From Sepiola atlantica (lineage: Eukaryota > Mollusca > Cephalopoda > Sepiida > Sepiolidae), in NCBI GenBank assembly GCA_963556195.1, contig OY744525.1, positions 55,104,946-55,168,945 of the forward strand: DNA of 64,000 nt. The letters run 5' to 3'. A program made the position numbers and the translations under genes. Shown here piece after piece: positions 25,437-34,601 of the stretch. Under the pieces are notes generated by a model. That model was not told where the DNA came from, did no database searches, and saw only the letters and a list, made by a program, of their open reading frames with translations. Every line of letters begins with the position of its first letter. The stretch's first letter is position 1.

Positions 25437-25437
<1 letters not shown>
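24430..25437 (-). pseudogene. Penelope-like element, decayed minus-strand copy
   Basis: The minus strand from 25437 encodes [19 protein letters not shown], the reverse transcriptase block found intact at 26127-26180. It continues through a decayed copy of the thumb region. It ends with FFNLSPLLSKIMLSK near 24480, the end of the GIY-YIG domain. Stops and frameshifts are frequent. Its 5' end is truncated at a TA run. It lies head to head with the plus-strand copy. Confidence 0.75.

Positions 25438-25514
<77 letters not shown>
25438..25514. repeat. (TA)n microsatellite
   Basis: Pure TA run between the Penelope copy and the palindrome. Confidence 0.95.
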
Positions 25515-25517
<3 letters not shown>

Positions 25518-25552
25518 AAAATCAACAATCGTGCACGATTGTTGATTTTCAA
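25515..25552. repeat. Perfect 38-bp palindrome between two TA runs
   Basis: TTGAAAATCAACAATCGTG is followed immediately by its exact reverse complement. Situated at the midpoint of the two divergent Penelope-like copies. Confidence 0.9.
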
Positions 25553-25600
25553 AAATATTTAATACATTATAATCCGTGCTTCAAAGATGTTAACTTCATT

Positions 25601-25603
<3 letters not shown>

Positions 25604-25680
<77 letters not shown>
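25604..25680. repeat. (TA)n microsatellite
   Basis: Pure TA run upstream of the plus-strand Penelope copy. Confidence 0.95.
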
Positions 25681-25681
<1 letters not shown>

Positions 25682-25724
25682 AAAAATATATAACGGTTAG
25701 AAACCAAACACAATACGGATTTTG
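25679..25724 (+). repeat. Direct repeat flanking the Penelope element, left copy
   Basis: 46 nt (ending CAATACGGATTTTG) that recur with one difference at 28148-28193, each preceded by a TA run. Either a pseudo-LTR segment or a long target-site duplication of the element between them. Confidence 0.75.
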
Positions 25725-25729
25725 TTTGA

Positions 25730-27171
25730 TTATACGGGCTCCCCAAAACCCACAAACCTGACATCCCCATGCGTCCCATTGTATCGAGCATAGGTAGCAC
25801 CACACACAAAATCGCACGGGCCATAGCTAACATCCTCACTCCACTAATGGGTACCATCAATCCTTCCCACATCAAAAATTCAGGCGACCTTCTTAGCAGA
25901 ATAAAAAACATCAACGTAGAAAATAAAAATATACATAGCCTAGATGTAACTTCGCTCTACACTAACGTACCTGTTAAAAAATGCCTAAACTTACTTCACA
26001 CACATATAAAGAAAATAAAAACCGACCTAATTTCCCCCCCAACACTTTTATAGAAATAATTAGACTCATCACTGACATAACATATTTCCAATTTAACGAA
26101 GTATTCTACAAACAAAAATTTGGACTCCCCATGGGCAACCCCCTTAGCGGTGTATTTGCCTGCCTCTTTTTAGAATTCTTAGAATCCGGTCCTTTCAAAT
26201 ATAGACTACCCCCTAACATCGAATACTTTAGATACATAGATGATATTTTAATTTTCCTCCCCACAGACATACAAATCAATAATGTTAAAGATAAACTCAA
26301 CACAGTAGACCCCTCCATAAAATTCACCCATGAGACTGAAATAAACGGCTCCATTCCCTTCCTAGATACTCTTATAATTAAGTCCAACAACAAACTAGAA
26401 TTTAAGGTACACCGCAAAAACACTCACAAAAATTACAACATACATTTCTACTCCCACCACCATAGCAAGATCAAAACAGGTATAATTATAGGCTTCTTCC
26501 CACGCGCCCTTAGAATATGTAGCCCCCAACACATAGATGAAGAAATAAAGTACATTTTTAATTCCCTAAAAACATTGCAATACTCCACACATTTTATATT
26601 AAATGCCAAGAAAAAAGCCTTCCAAATATTCTCCAGAAAAACCACACAAAAAATCAAACTCCTAACACCTCTCTCATAGACAGACCCCTTCTCCTACCCA
26701 CGCATTCCAATAACACATCCATATGCAACACGCTTAACAAACTAGGCATTCCAACAGTACAAACCACATCTCAATCAATAAAACAAACTTTAAACACATC
26801 CAGACATTTCCAAAAAACATCCACATCCCATGCCGGCTTATATACTGTCCCTTGCAATGATTGCCATCAATTTTACGTGGGAGAAACACAACGTGAATTA
26901 AAGAAACGATTAAATGAACACAAAAGGGACATAAAAAACAACAACCCTCTCAGTGCACTTTTCTCCCATGCACTAGAACATGGTCATGCGTTCAAATTTG
27001 AACAAGCCAAAATCACTAAATACATCCACAACAAATCTCGGCGAAGATTATTGGAAACTGCCCTCATCACCGCCTCTACCACCATCAAGCAACGAAATGG
27101 TTTCTTTAACCTATCACCCTTAATAAGCAAGATCATGCTCACAGAACAAAGACTCTTGCCTGATCATAGAT
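25730..27171 (+). pseudogene. Penelope-like RT plus GIY-YIG endonuclease
   Basis: The first frame encodes YGLPKTHKPDIPMRPIVSSI and SLDVTSLYTNVPV, core motifs of Penelope-like reverse transcriptase. A one-base change in a C7 run (26035-26041) moves the frame to FGLPMGNPLSGVFACLFLEF and the catalytic FRYIDDILIF (YIDD at about 26233-26244). Another shift in the A-run near 26648 leads to AGLYTVPC (26832-26855) and FYVGETQRELKKRLNEHKRD, a GIY-YIG nuclease with its GLY and YVG elements and the Arg-rich helix. The stop is TAA at 27172. The N-terminal part is missing. Only two one-base shifts break about 480 codons, so it is a fairly recent copy. Confidence 0.9.
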
Positions 27172-28078
27172 AACTTTTATTTTCATCTCTAATCTTTATG
27201 ACACTCTTCCATTTACTCACACCCTTCCTTTTTCTCCTTGAATCTTCACTTTCTCCTTACTCTTTCCGTTTTTCCCTCACATTTTTAACACTGCAGTCCA
27301 AATAAACTTTCTCATGTTCCAAATATTTCAAATATTCCATACCCACCCTTTCAATTACCGCCCTCCTCCACCCCTCTACTCCCTCACTCATTGCTATCAT
27401 TTTCCAAATAATTCAAATATTTCATACCCTATCACAACAAATCCTCCCTCTCCCCCTCACACATTCCCCCTCTCAACTATTTTCTCCCATACCCTCACTT
27501 TTCCATACCACCTTCTTAAATTCCCTCATTTTCTCAAAACGCTCTCTAAGACCATAACTTTCGCCCATCCACCAAAATCACAGCCCCCTCCTTCTCTACC
27601 CATCCTCCTTTCCCTGCATACACCCCCCACACACAAACATTCCAACTTACTTTTTCCCCTTCAATCTTGACCGCAGCCATCTTGTCAAACACCTCCCTCC
27701 TCCATCTCCTCCACCCCCTCTCTGCCATCCACTTTACCCCTGCTCATCCCTCACCTCTTTCTCTTACCACCAGCCAAAGTAGTCCTTGCTCACCCCATCT
27801 TTCCATTTTTCCCCCACTCATTTTCTTCAACATGCATTTTTATTCTCCAACAAGTACGGACGTCCACCCAGTAGTGGCCATTATTTTATTTTATTTTTCC
27901 TCCCAATATGTCTACCCTACATGTATCTGTACTTGCATGACATTTTTTCTCTATATTATCATCCTGATGAAGTCTTATAAATAAAGACGAAACGTTGATG
28001 TACACATAAAAAACATCCATTTTTTGGTTTTCCTTTTTCATTTTCCCATCACGTCGGATTACCTTCATCCTTCTCTTC

Positions 28079-28080
<2 letters not shown>
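27172..28080 (+). mobile_element. 3' untranslated region of the Penelope-like element
   Basis: Strongly C+T-rich on the plus strand. The Pro/Ser/His-rich frames in it are compositional artefacts. It ends with a hammerhead-like motif and TTTTTGGTTTTCC...TCTTCCC before a TA run. The remnant at 55900-55979 ends in the same way. Confidence 0.6.
27959..28000 (+). ncRNA. Hammerhead-like motif of the Penelope element
   Basis: CTGATGA (27964-27970), a hairpin GTCTT...AAGAC, then GAAAC (27989-27993). CATC just upstream can pair with GATG downstream as stem I. This is the compact hammerhead arrangement known from Penelope-like elements. An unpaired A sits between CTGATGA and stem II, and stem III is at most one pair, so activity would need dimers or may be lost. 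Confidence 0.5.

Positions 28081-28147
<67 letters not shown>
28081..28147. repeat. (TA)n microsatellite
   Basis: Pure TA run at the 3' end of the Penelope element. Confidence 0.95.
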
Positions 28148-28150
<3 letters not shown>

Positions 28151-28193
28151 AAAAATGTATAACGGTTAGAAACCAAACACAATACGGATTTTG
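28148..28193 (+). repeat. Direct repeat flanking the Penelope element, right copy
   Basis: 46 nt matching 25679-25724 with a single A/G difference. Confidence 0.75.
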
Positions 28194-28199
28194 CTTTAA

Positions 28200-28240
28200 A
28201 TAGATATGTTTTAAAAATAAATATATATGTATATAAACTG

Positions 28241-28316
<76 letters not shown>

Positions 28317-28392
28317 GTGTATCTTTAAATAAATATATAGTTTCAAATAATATATATATATATATGTGTATCTTTAAATAAATATAGTTTCA

Positions 28393-28428
<36 letters not shown>

Positions 28429-28511
28429 GTAAGCTATGAAAATATATTTATGACACTATATTGATAGCTTATATATATATATATATATATATAGCAATAT
28501 ATTTTTGATAG

Positions 28512-28586
<75 letters not shown>

Positions 28587-28731
28587 AGCTATGAAAATAT
28601 ATTCATGGCAATATATTTTGATAGCTTACTTCCTAGCTCTTACTTACGTATCGAACACTGTTGACGTAAATACTGAAAAATTATACATAAAAAAATATAT
28701 CTCCTTATGAAATTTGATGTGGATACAAGAA

Positions 28732-28790
<59 letters not shown>

Positions 28791-28894
28791 CTGTATTTAA
28801 TATAAATATTTTTAATGAATATACATTTTCAATATATATATTAAATGTATTTAATATATATATATATATATATATTAAGTGTATTTAATATATA

Positions 28895-28932
<38 letters not shown>

Positions 28933-28995
28933 TATATTTTAAGATAAATATGTATATATATTAACTGTATTTGATATATATGTATATATATAGTA
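28200..28995. repeat. About 800 bp of TA-dominated satellite-like DNA
   Basis: Long TA runs separated by recurring short blocks: TGTATCTTTAAATAAATATA (twice) and TAGTAAGCTATGAAAATATA with its inverted counterpart ATATTTTGATAGCTTA (two or three times). No coding potential. Confidence 0.85.
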
Positions 28996-29200
28996 TACTT
29001 TTTTATTTATACAAACATTATTGGTTCACTATGTGCATGCAACAAACATTATTGGTTCCATATGTGCATGCATGTTTTAGCTGTAATCTCTTGCGATAAA
29101 CCAGCTTCTTCAGACCCTTGGAAAAAATATACAGCTCTACGTGTTACTGAGCACTTTTTATAAACACTGGAGTTTCGTTGGATTTACATCTAGGAAAAAG
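28996..29200 (-). mobile_element. Module-hammerhead element, decayed copy
   Basis: On the minus strand: module (29192-29130; GATGTAAATCC, TATAAAAAGTGCTCA), then a hammerhead relative at 29120-29053, then the arm ATTATTGGT...TATACAAACATT ending at a TA run. The hammerhead has CUGAAGA and a stem II, but GAAA has become AAAA and U16.1 is lost. About 37 nt around TATGTGCATGCA are duplicated. Presumed inactive relative of the intact copy at 34461-34605. Confidence 0.65.
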
Positions 29201-29238
29201 CAATAATACATGGACTATATATATATATATATATATAT

Positions 29239-29864
29239 TGTTAGGATCGAGGGTCGTGTTCCCCCGATTATAAACGTGTTCAGTAAATCAAGCAATGTTG
29301 CATGCAAAGACAGAGTAATAATTAATAAACAAAATGAAGTAGTTCAAATAAGGTTTATTGAACGTGTGTGTACGTGGAATGATGAAGTGTGTGATGTATG
29401 CATGTGTGTCGATGGAAAAACAGTTCTTGAAAAGGTATAAGAAGAAATGAATCCGGCGTAGGAAAAGTCTTTGAAAGCCGTAAACAAAGAAAACGAGTTG
29501 AGAACTCTTACCGTTGTTTGCCCACGTGTGTTGGTAGTTGTTATGCTGGTTGAGAAGAAAAGCGTGAGACGAAACGCTAGTGTATTAGCGTCGTTCTGTC
29601 GACCAGAGAAGAGTGAAACGGAACGCTAGTGTCAGCGTCATCCTGTCGAGGCCACAAGGCAAGTGAAACGGAGCGCTGGTGCCAACGTTGTTCTCCGATG
29701 CTGGTCAGTGAAAAAGAGAGAGATTTTCCGTTTGGCTCCGGGTTTTATAGTCCGAAGGGCAGATAACTCTGGTGTCGCTTTACAGCGCCACCTGTTGGTG
29801 ATAAAGCGCCACCTACCGGCAAACCGGTGTAGTTATGTTTTGAAAGGAGGAGGTAACTGCTACA
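29239..29864 (-). repeat. 3' LTR (sense strand minus)
   Basis: 626 bp, begins TGTAGCAGTTACC and ends CGATCCTAACA in the sense direction. It holds CTATAAAACC (29741-29750) as a likely TATA box and AATAAA (29354-29359) as a likely polyadenylation signal. 29552-29706 is an internal minisatellite of three units of about 52 bp, each with a GTGAAACGGAACGCTAGTG-like block. Confidence 0.9.
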
Positions 29865-29881
29865 AGGACTCCCCCCCAGAT
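29865..29881 (-). promoter_or_regulatory. Polypurine tract
   Basis: On the minus strand CTGGGGGGGAGTCC lies immediately before the TGTAGCAG start of the LTR, the expected place of the plus-strand primer. Confidence 0.75.
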
Positions 29882-30094
29882 TGAAAAATATTGAAAATAT
29901 TATTCAATATATACAGTTGTAGATGAGAAGCATTCTTTGTGGGTATGTCTGTTTTGCTGTCGAAGATTAGAAAAAAGTAGTGTGCACGCTACCTATTTCT
30001 GTTTCTGCATCTGTATTGAATGATTGATCGCAAGTGCGTCTGCGGAATTGAGTGTTTGTAACGCATGTGGATCTGCGTGTTGTTTGGGTCTGCA

Positions 30095-30580
30095 TCAAGT
30101 TTGAGCGCAAGTTAGTTTGCGGTCGAAAAATGTTGAGTGCAAGTGAATTTGCACTTGGTGGCGTTGTTCATGTTGATTAGTCTGCGTGATGCGGAGCTGA
30201 TGAACGAACGTTGAATTGTCAGTGAATGTTTGGTGCTTGGGTCTGCGCGGTTGTTGATGAGTGAGCACAAGTGAATCTGTGCAGTGTTGATGAATGAGCA
30301 CAAGTGAGTCTGTGCGGTGTTGATGAATGAGCACAAGTGAGTCTGTGCAGGTGTTGATGAATGAGCACAAGTGAGTCTGTGCGGTGTTGATGTTGTTCAT
30401 GTTAATTAGTCCGTGTTGTGGAGCTGATGAACAAACATGTAGTTGTTGAGATTGGTGGTACACTATGGTCAAAATCAGATGCACAAATGTCTGCAAGTGA
30501 GTTAGCAGGTCCAGGTACAAGTGGGTCTGTACTGGTGTTGGTGCGCGTCGTTCGAGTTGATGTGTCCCCCAGTTTATCAA
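30095..30580 (-). CDS. Repetitive ORF inside the LTR element, unrecognised
   Basis: 161 codons in the element's sense direction. Most of it is translated from a 33-bp minisatellite (30245-30390, about four good units) that gives an 11-residue repeat of the type HQHRTDSLVLI; outside these it is Thr/Gln/His-rich. No gag, nucleocapsid or enzymatic motif is visible. It could be an expressed repetitive protein, but the period divisible by three is enough to explain the open frame. Confidence 0.2.
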   Translation of the reverse strand: MINWGTHQLERRAPTPVQTHLYLDLLTHLQTFVHLILTIVYHQSQQLHVCSSAPQHGLINMNNINTAQTHLCSFINTCTDSLVLIHQHRTDSLVLIHQHCTDSLVLTHQQPRRPKHQTFTDNSTFVHQLRITQTNQHEQRHQVQIHLHSTFFDRKLTCAQT

Positions 30581-30945
30581 CGAACGTCCAGTTGTTGAGT
30601 ATTTAGTGGTGCTTGTGCAGTTGTACTCATTTTAAACTGGTGTGATTTCTTCCATAGTGTTGTCAGTGATGTCCGGAAATGTTTGGTGCTTGATGAATGT
30701 CCGGGAAGATGTGGTTGTTCATCTTGTGTTGAAGATTGTTGGTAGGCCTTGAAGGGTGATGTTGGTGCTTGCTGAGCCTGACTATTTACAACCAGTATTA
30801 AGTCTTTGGGCTTGGTGATGTTGTTCGTGTTTGACATCGTGTTGTCTGTTTTGTAGTTTTCTTTTCTTTTATATATATATATTTCCAACACGTGGGTAGA
30901 AAGGAAAAAGAAAAAAAAAATGGAGCTGTAATTTGTTTCACACAC
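30577..30945 (-). CDS. Possible short ORF of the LTR element, unrecognised
   Basis: 122 codons, sense orientation. Met-30838 (MSNTNNITKPKDLILVVNSQ) would start an 86-residue product that overlaps the next frame by 4 bases. Composition is Ser/Thr/Gln-rich without cysteine knuckles. It might be the remnant of a gag N-terminus; I cannot confirm that. Confidence 0.2.
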   Translation of the reverse strand: MCETNYSSIFFFFFLSTHVLEIYIYKRKENYKTDNTMSNTNNITKPKDLILVVNSQAQQAPTSPFKAYQQSSTQDEQPHLPGHSSSTKHFRTSLTTLWKKSHQFKMSTTAQAPLNTQQLDVR

Positions 30946-31620
30946 GGAATGACGTTTTTTGTTTTCGTTTTAGTTTGTTTGAATGTTAGTTTCCACGTAG
31001 AGAAAGAATGGCGTCTTCTCTTTCTCTTTGTTGTTGAAAAGAAAGAAGAAAAAAAAAAAAAAAAATTCGTATTTTTTTTTTTGAATTTTCATTTCCAGGT
31101 GAAAAAGATGGCGGCATTATTTTGAATTTTTTTATCAACACGTGGTCATGGCAAAGAGTGGCGGCATTTTTTTTTTTTTTTTTTTTGTCAACACGTGGTT
31201 ACGAAAAAGATGGGCAGCGTGAGCGTTTGTTTTCTTTTGTTTTCTTTTTATCTCCACGTGTTCAAAACAAAGGAAGTGGCGTCTTGTAAGGTCCTTTTGT
31301 TCGTCGAAAAAGAAAAGAAAAGGATTGGCAAAAGTTTGTCTTTTTTTTTTTTGTATATATTTTTCCGACACGTGGTTGGTGAAAGAGAAGAGGAAAAAAA
31401 TGAAATTGTAATTTGTTTTATACTCGGAGAAAAGCCGAGGAATGTTTTTGTTTTGTTTGGGTATTTCCGCGTGGCCAGGAAAAAAAATAAAGATGGCGGC
31501 TTCTTTTCTTTTGTTTGTTTGTATATTTCTACCACGTGGGTAGAAAAAAAGGAAAGAGATGGGTGCGTAATTCGTTTCACCACGGAAGAAAAAACGAGAA
31601 ATGTTTTTTTTTTTTGTTCT
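30880..31620. repeat. Diverged tandem repeats centred on CACGTGG
   Basis: About seven occurrences of CACGTG(G) or a one-base variant, spaced roughly 55-125 bp (near 30891, 30995, 31139, 31193, 31255, 31369, 31470, 31536). Each is followed by a purine-rich stretch with AAAGATGG or AAAATGG and often by a TAATTTGTTTCA block and a pyrimidine run. They read as diverged units of one long repeat. CACGTG is an E-box core, so a regulatory role is conceivable but unproven. Confidence 0.6.
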
Positions 31621-31661
31621 AGTACGAAATTAATTACTCCGCTCCAATACAACAAAGCTTG

Positions 31662-31676
31662 CACGTCAGGTCACCA
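31662..31676 (-). promoter_or_regulatory. tRNA primer-binding site
   Basis: Two bases inside the LTR, the minus strand reads TGGTGACCTGACGTG. This agrees with the complement of the tRNA-Trp 3' end (TGGTGACCCCGACGTG) apart from a small change in the C run. CsRn1-type Ty3/gypsy elements are known to use tRNA-Trp. Confidence 0.65.
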
Positions 31677-31678
31677 AT

Positions 31679-32304
31679 TGTTAGGATCGAGGGTCGTGTT
31701 CCCCCGATTATAAACGTGTTCAGTAAATCAAGCAATGTTGCATGCAAAGACAGAGTAATAATTAATAAACAAAATGAAGTAGTTCAAATAAGGTTTATTG
31801 AACGTGTGTGTACGTGGAATGATGAAGTGTGTGATGTATGCATGTGTGTCGATGGAAAAACAGTTCTTGAAAAGGTATAAGAAGAAATGAATCCGGCGTA
31901 GGAAAAGTCTTTGAAAGCCGTAAACAAAGAAAACGAGTTGAGAACTCTTACCGTTGTTTGCCCACGTGTGTTGGTAGTTGTTATGCTGGTTGAGAAGAAA
32001 AGCGTGAGACGAAACGCTAGTGTATTAGCGTCGTTCTGTCGACCAGAGAAGAGTGAAACGGAACGCTAGTGTCAGCGTCATCCTGTCGAGGCCACAAGGC
32101 AAGTGAAACGGAGCGCTGGTGCCAACGTTGTTCTCCGATGCTGGTCAGTGAAAAAGAGAGAGATTTTCCGTTTGGCTCCGGGTTTTATAGTCCGAAGGGC
32201 AGATAACTCTGGTGTCGCTTTACAGCGCCACCTGTTGGTGATAAAGCGCCACCTACCGGCAAACCGGTGTAGTTATGTTTTGAAAGGAGGAGGTAACTGC
32301 TACA
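31679..32304 (-). repeat. 5' LTR (sense strand minus)
   Basis: Line-by-line comparison with 29239-29864 shows no difference that I can see. TATA-like CTATAAAACC lies at 32181-32190 and AATAAA at 31794-31799. Confidence 0.9.
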
Positions 32305-33525
32305 ATATATATATAAACACAAGGCTCGAACTGCTTGGAGACTCAAACACAAGATAAACATCGGTGAAAAATGTAAATAAAAGACAGTTGAAAGCAACTA
32401 GGAAAGAGAATGGAAAGTAAAAGTTTCCAATGTTCAAAATTTAAGCGTGTTTGTCTTCGCATTTATTCTTCTGTCCATTTTTGGCTCTGGGGACAGAGAT
32501 TTTGGATGCGACAATTTCTTTATTATCACTTCATCAATTTTACATCATGCAAGCGTAGAAGGTCAACAGCTGCTCAGGGGGGGGGGCAAATATGGCCGAC
32601 GAGAATGTCTGTGACTGGTTGTAATGACTTGGTAAGATAACATCGATGTAGTTATATAAGGCCCCCTGCAAAGCCCCCATTTTTTTATCAATCGATCCCA
32701 TCCGCTTTAACGAGCGAACAATTGCCTCGATCATTTGCCGCTTCTCCTCATTACTGCAAGAAAATTAAGAGGAACTCTTCTGTCAATAAAGATTTGAAAA
32801 GATAATCAACGTAAAAATAAAAGCAATCTCGTTTTGTATTTATTTTTTTAATTATTTCGTTCAACTATTTTTTTAGATATGTCCTTGCATTTCTACAATA
32901 CGCACCGTCGGTAGTCTGTCAGGTTTTAGTTTAAAATATAATTTTTATCGCTAAACGTGCAAATTTAATGGAATCACCGAGGAGAACAGAAAGATCATTT
33001 GTAGAAGAGGAGAAATGAGGCCCCCTCAACAACCTCGCCAGTCAAGCGCAGTGTGCGCACGCGCCATTTCCCTACTTTTGCGAGTCATGTCTAAACATGT
33101 ATCGGATTAGAGTATGGCTTGAGGCCCGGGTTAAGGGTCCAGGTCTCCACGTTTAGATCGATGAAACCTCATTTACTACTGTACAAAATACAGAATAAAC
33201 ACCACTGTGGAACGCGTCGTGGAATGGTAGATAGGTATCTATGTGAGTTTATGTGGAGGCATAAATATAAGAGAAACGGTCTCATTTATGGAAATACACA
33301 ATAACATAAGTGGACTCCATCCAAATTGCTTCTCTTACATTTTATTAAATAAAAAATAAGGAAAAATATATTCTTTAATTTATTTATTTTTTAATCTGTA
33401 TTGTAGAATCGAAACCGTACACTCGTTGTTTTCAGTCTGATACTTTCCCAACTAAACAATTCATACATTTGTAAGTCGACTTTTGAAATAACACTCATCA
33501 GAAGAATCGGATATACGTATTTGAA
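32305..33525. other. No gene recognised
   Basis: AT-rich. A G8 run lies near 32577. A CTCATCAG at 33496 is the complement of CTGATGAG, but no paired GAAA hairpin is convincing. Confidence 0.4.
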
Positions 33526-33529
33526 ATTT

Positions 33530-33890
33530 TAGGCGGGTCACTTAGAGGTGGGACAAGTAGATATTCAACACACAGAGATTCTGGATCGCTTACATCGTCT
33601 TCCCCGGAGAATCTTATACATATGATAAAATTTACATTAAAATAGAATATATTAGAAGTTTTAAAGGAGGTTCGTCCACCATAGTTTCCTTAGGTTAGGA
33701 GGGCATTTAGGGATTTGAGACCACTTCCATTGTTTTCGCAAGAAAATTTTATACATAGGATTTAAATTTGATAAAAATAGAATGTATTTGAAGTTTTAAA
33801 GGGGGTTGTATCATCAAAGCCCCTTTAGGGGTGCACTTAGAGATTTAGGTACCTTCTATTGTCTTCCCTTGTAAATTTGACAAAAGAATA
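33530..33890 (+). repeat. Tandem repeat of about 135 bp, 2.5 copies
   Basis: GAAGTTTTAAAGG(A/G)GGTT at about 33654 and 33790, GGGCATTTAGGGATTT / GTGCACTTAGAGATTT, and ATTGTCTTCC-like blocks recur in the same order. Diverged, non-coding. Confidence 0.7.
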
Positions 33891-33964
33891 TATTTTTATA
33901 TTTATGCGGATTCTCTAACCTTGCTTTTTATAAGGAATATACAAACATCGCATCCCACACACAT

Positions 33965-33967
<3 letters not shown>

Positions 33968-34061
<94 letters not shown>
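33968..34061. repeat. (CT)n-(TA)n microsatellite
   Basis: CT run followed by TA run, adjoining the 3' end of the U2-headed element. Confidence 0.95.
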
Positions 34062-34063
<2 letters not shown>

Positions 34064-34370
34064 CTCCTCGCGGAGTTAGGCACAAGGCCAGTTTTATCTT
34101 ACTCCCACAAGTAAGATGTGACCCAAGATCGGGTCGAGCAAGTGGGGTTAAAAGCCAGCGCTCGAGAGGTGAGCACTCTGGCCATTTAAAAATTGCCTGG
34201 GCAGCCCCGTCGGCATTCCCCGGTTAGGGGCGCCTCAGACAGTAAGCAATAAACTTACTCCTCCCCAAAGAGGGGGGGGCGAAGCCTGGGAGGGTGGACC
34301 TCCTAGAACTGCACAGGACAGGTGTGCAGTATCCATCGGAACAGATACTACACTTTGATCTTAGCCAAAA
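34062..34370 (-). repeat. SINE-like element with U2 snRNA head
   Basis: On the minus strand 34370-34339 reads TTTTGGCTAAGATCAAAG then TGTAGTATCTGTTC, U2 snRNA nt 16-46. It then switches to CGATGGATACTGCAC and a body of about 260 bp (CTAGGAGGTCCACCCTCCC, then ACTGTCTGAGGCGCCCCT). The body ends at a TA/CT microsatellite. The body recurs headless at 56466-56730, and the U2 head plus the same CGATGGATACTGCAC junction recurs at 61199-61257. This fits a retroposon with an snRNA-derived head. Confidence 0.75.
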
Positions 34371-34393
34371 AGTACATGTATTGTATTAGTTTC

Positions 34394-34601
34394 TGTAGAT
34401 GTAAATCCGTTGAAACTCAAGTGTTTATAAAAAGTGCTCAATAACAAATAGAGCTGTTTATAAGTATAAATTTTTATTTATACAAACATTATTGGTTACA
34501 TATGTGCATACATGTTTCGGTTGCACTCTTCGCAGAAAGTCAACCTCATCAGACCAAGGATTCAGAGATTTCTCTAATGTTTGTATAAATAAAAATTTAT
34601 A

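Larger units (their letters stand above)
29239..32304 (-). mobile_element. Non-autonomous LTR retrotransposon, very young
   Basis: Two 626-bp direct repeats (29239-29864, 31679-32304) with TG...CA ends read as identical throughout. They flank 1,814 bp. The primer-binding site (31662-31676) and polypurine tract (29865-29881) both place the sense strand on minus. The internal region has no protease, reverse transcriptase, RNase H or integrase motif, so it depends on a partner element. A primer site resembling the tRNA-Trp 3' end suggests a CsRn1-type Ty3/gypsy partner (inference). It inserted into a TA run, so the short target duplication cannot be read exactly. Confidence 0.9.

Noticed and set aside
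29210..32357. ORFs repeated in both LTRs as duplicated genes
   Set aside because: They are antisense to the element and lie wholly inside the LTRs; duplication follows from the LTR structure.
34339..34370. A functional U2 snRNA gene
   Set aside because: Only about 31 nt of U2 are present; the Sm site and 3' stem-loops are absent and unrelated sequence follows.
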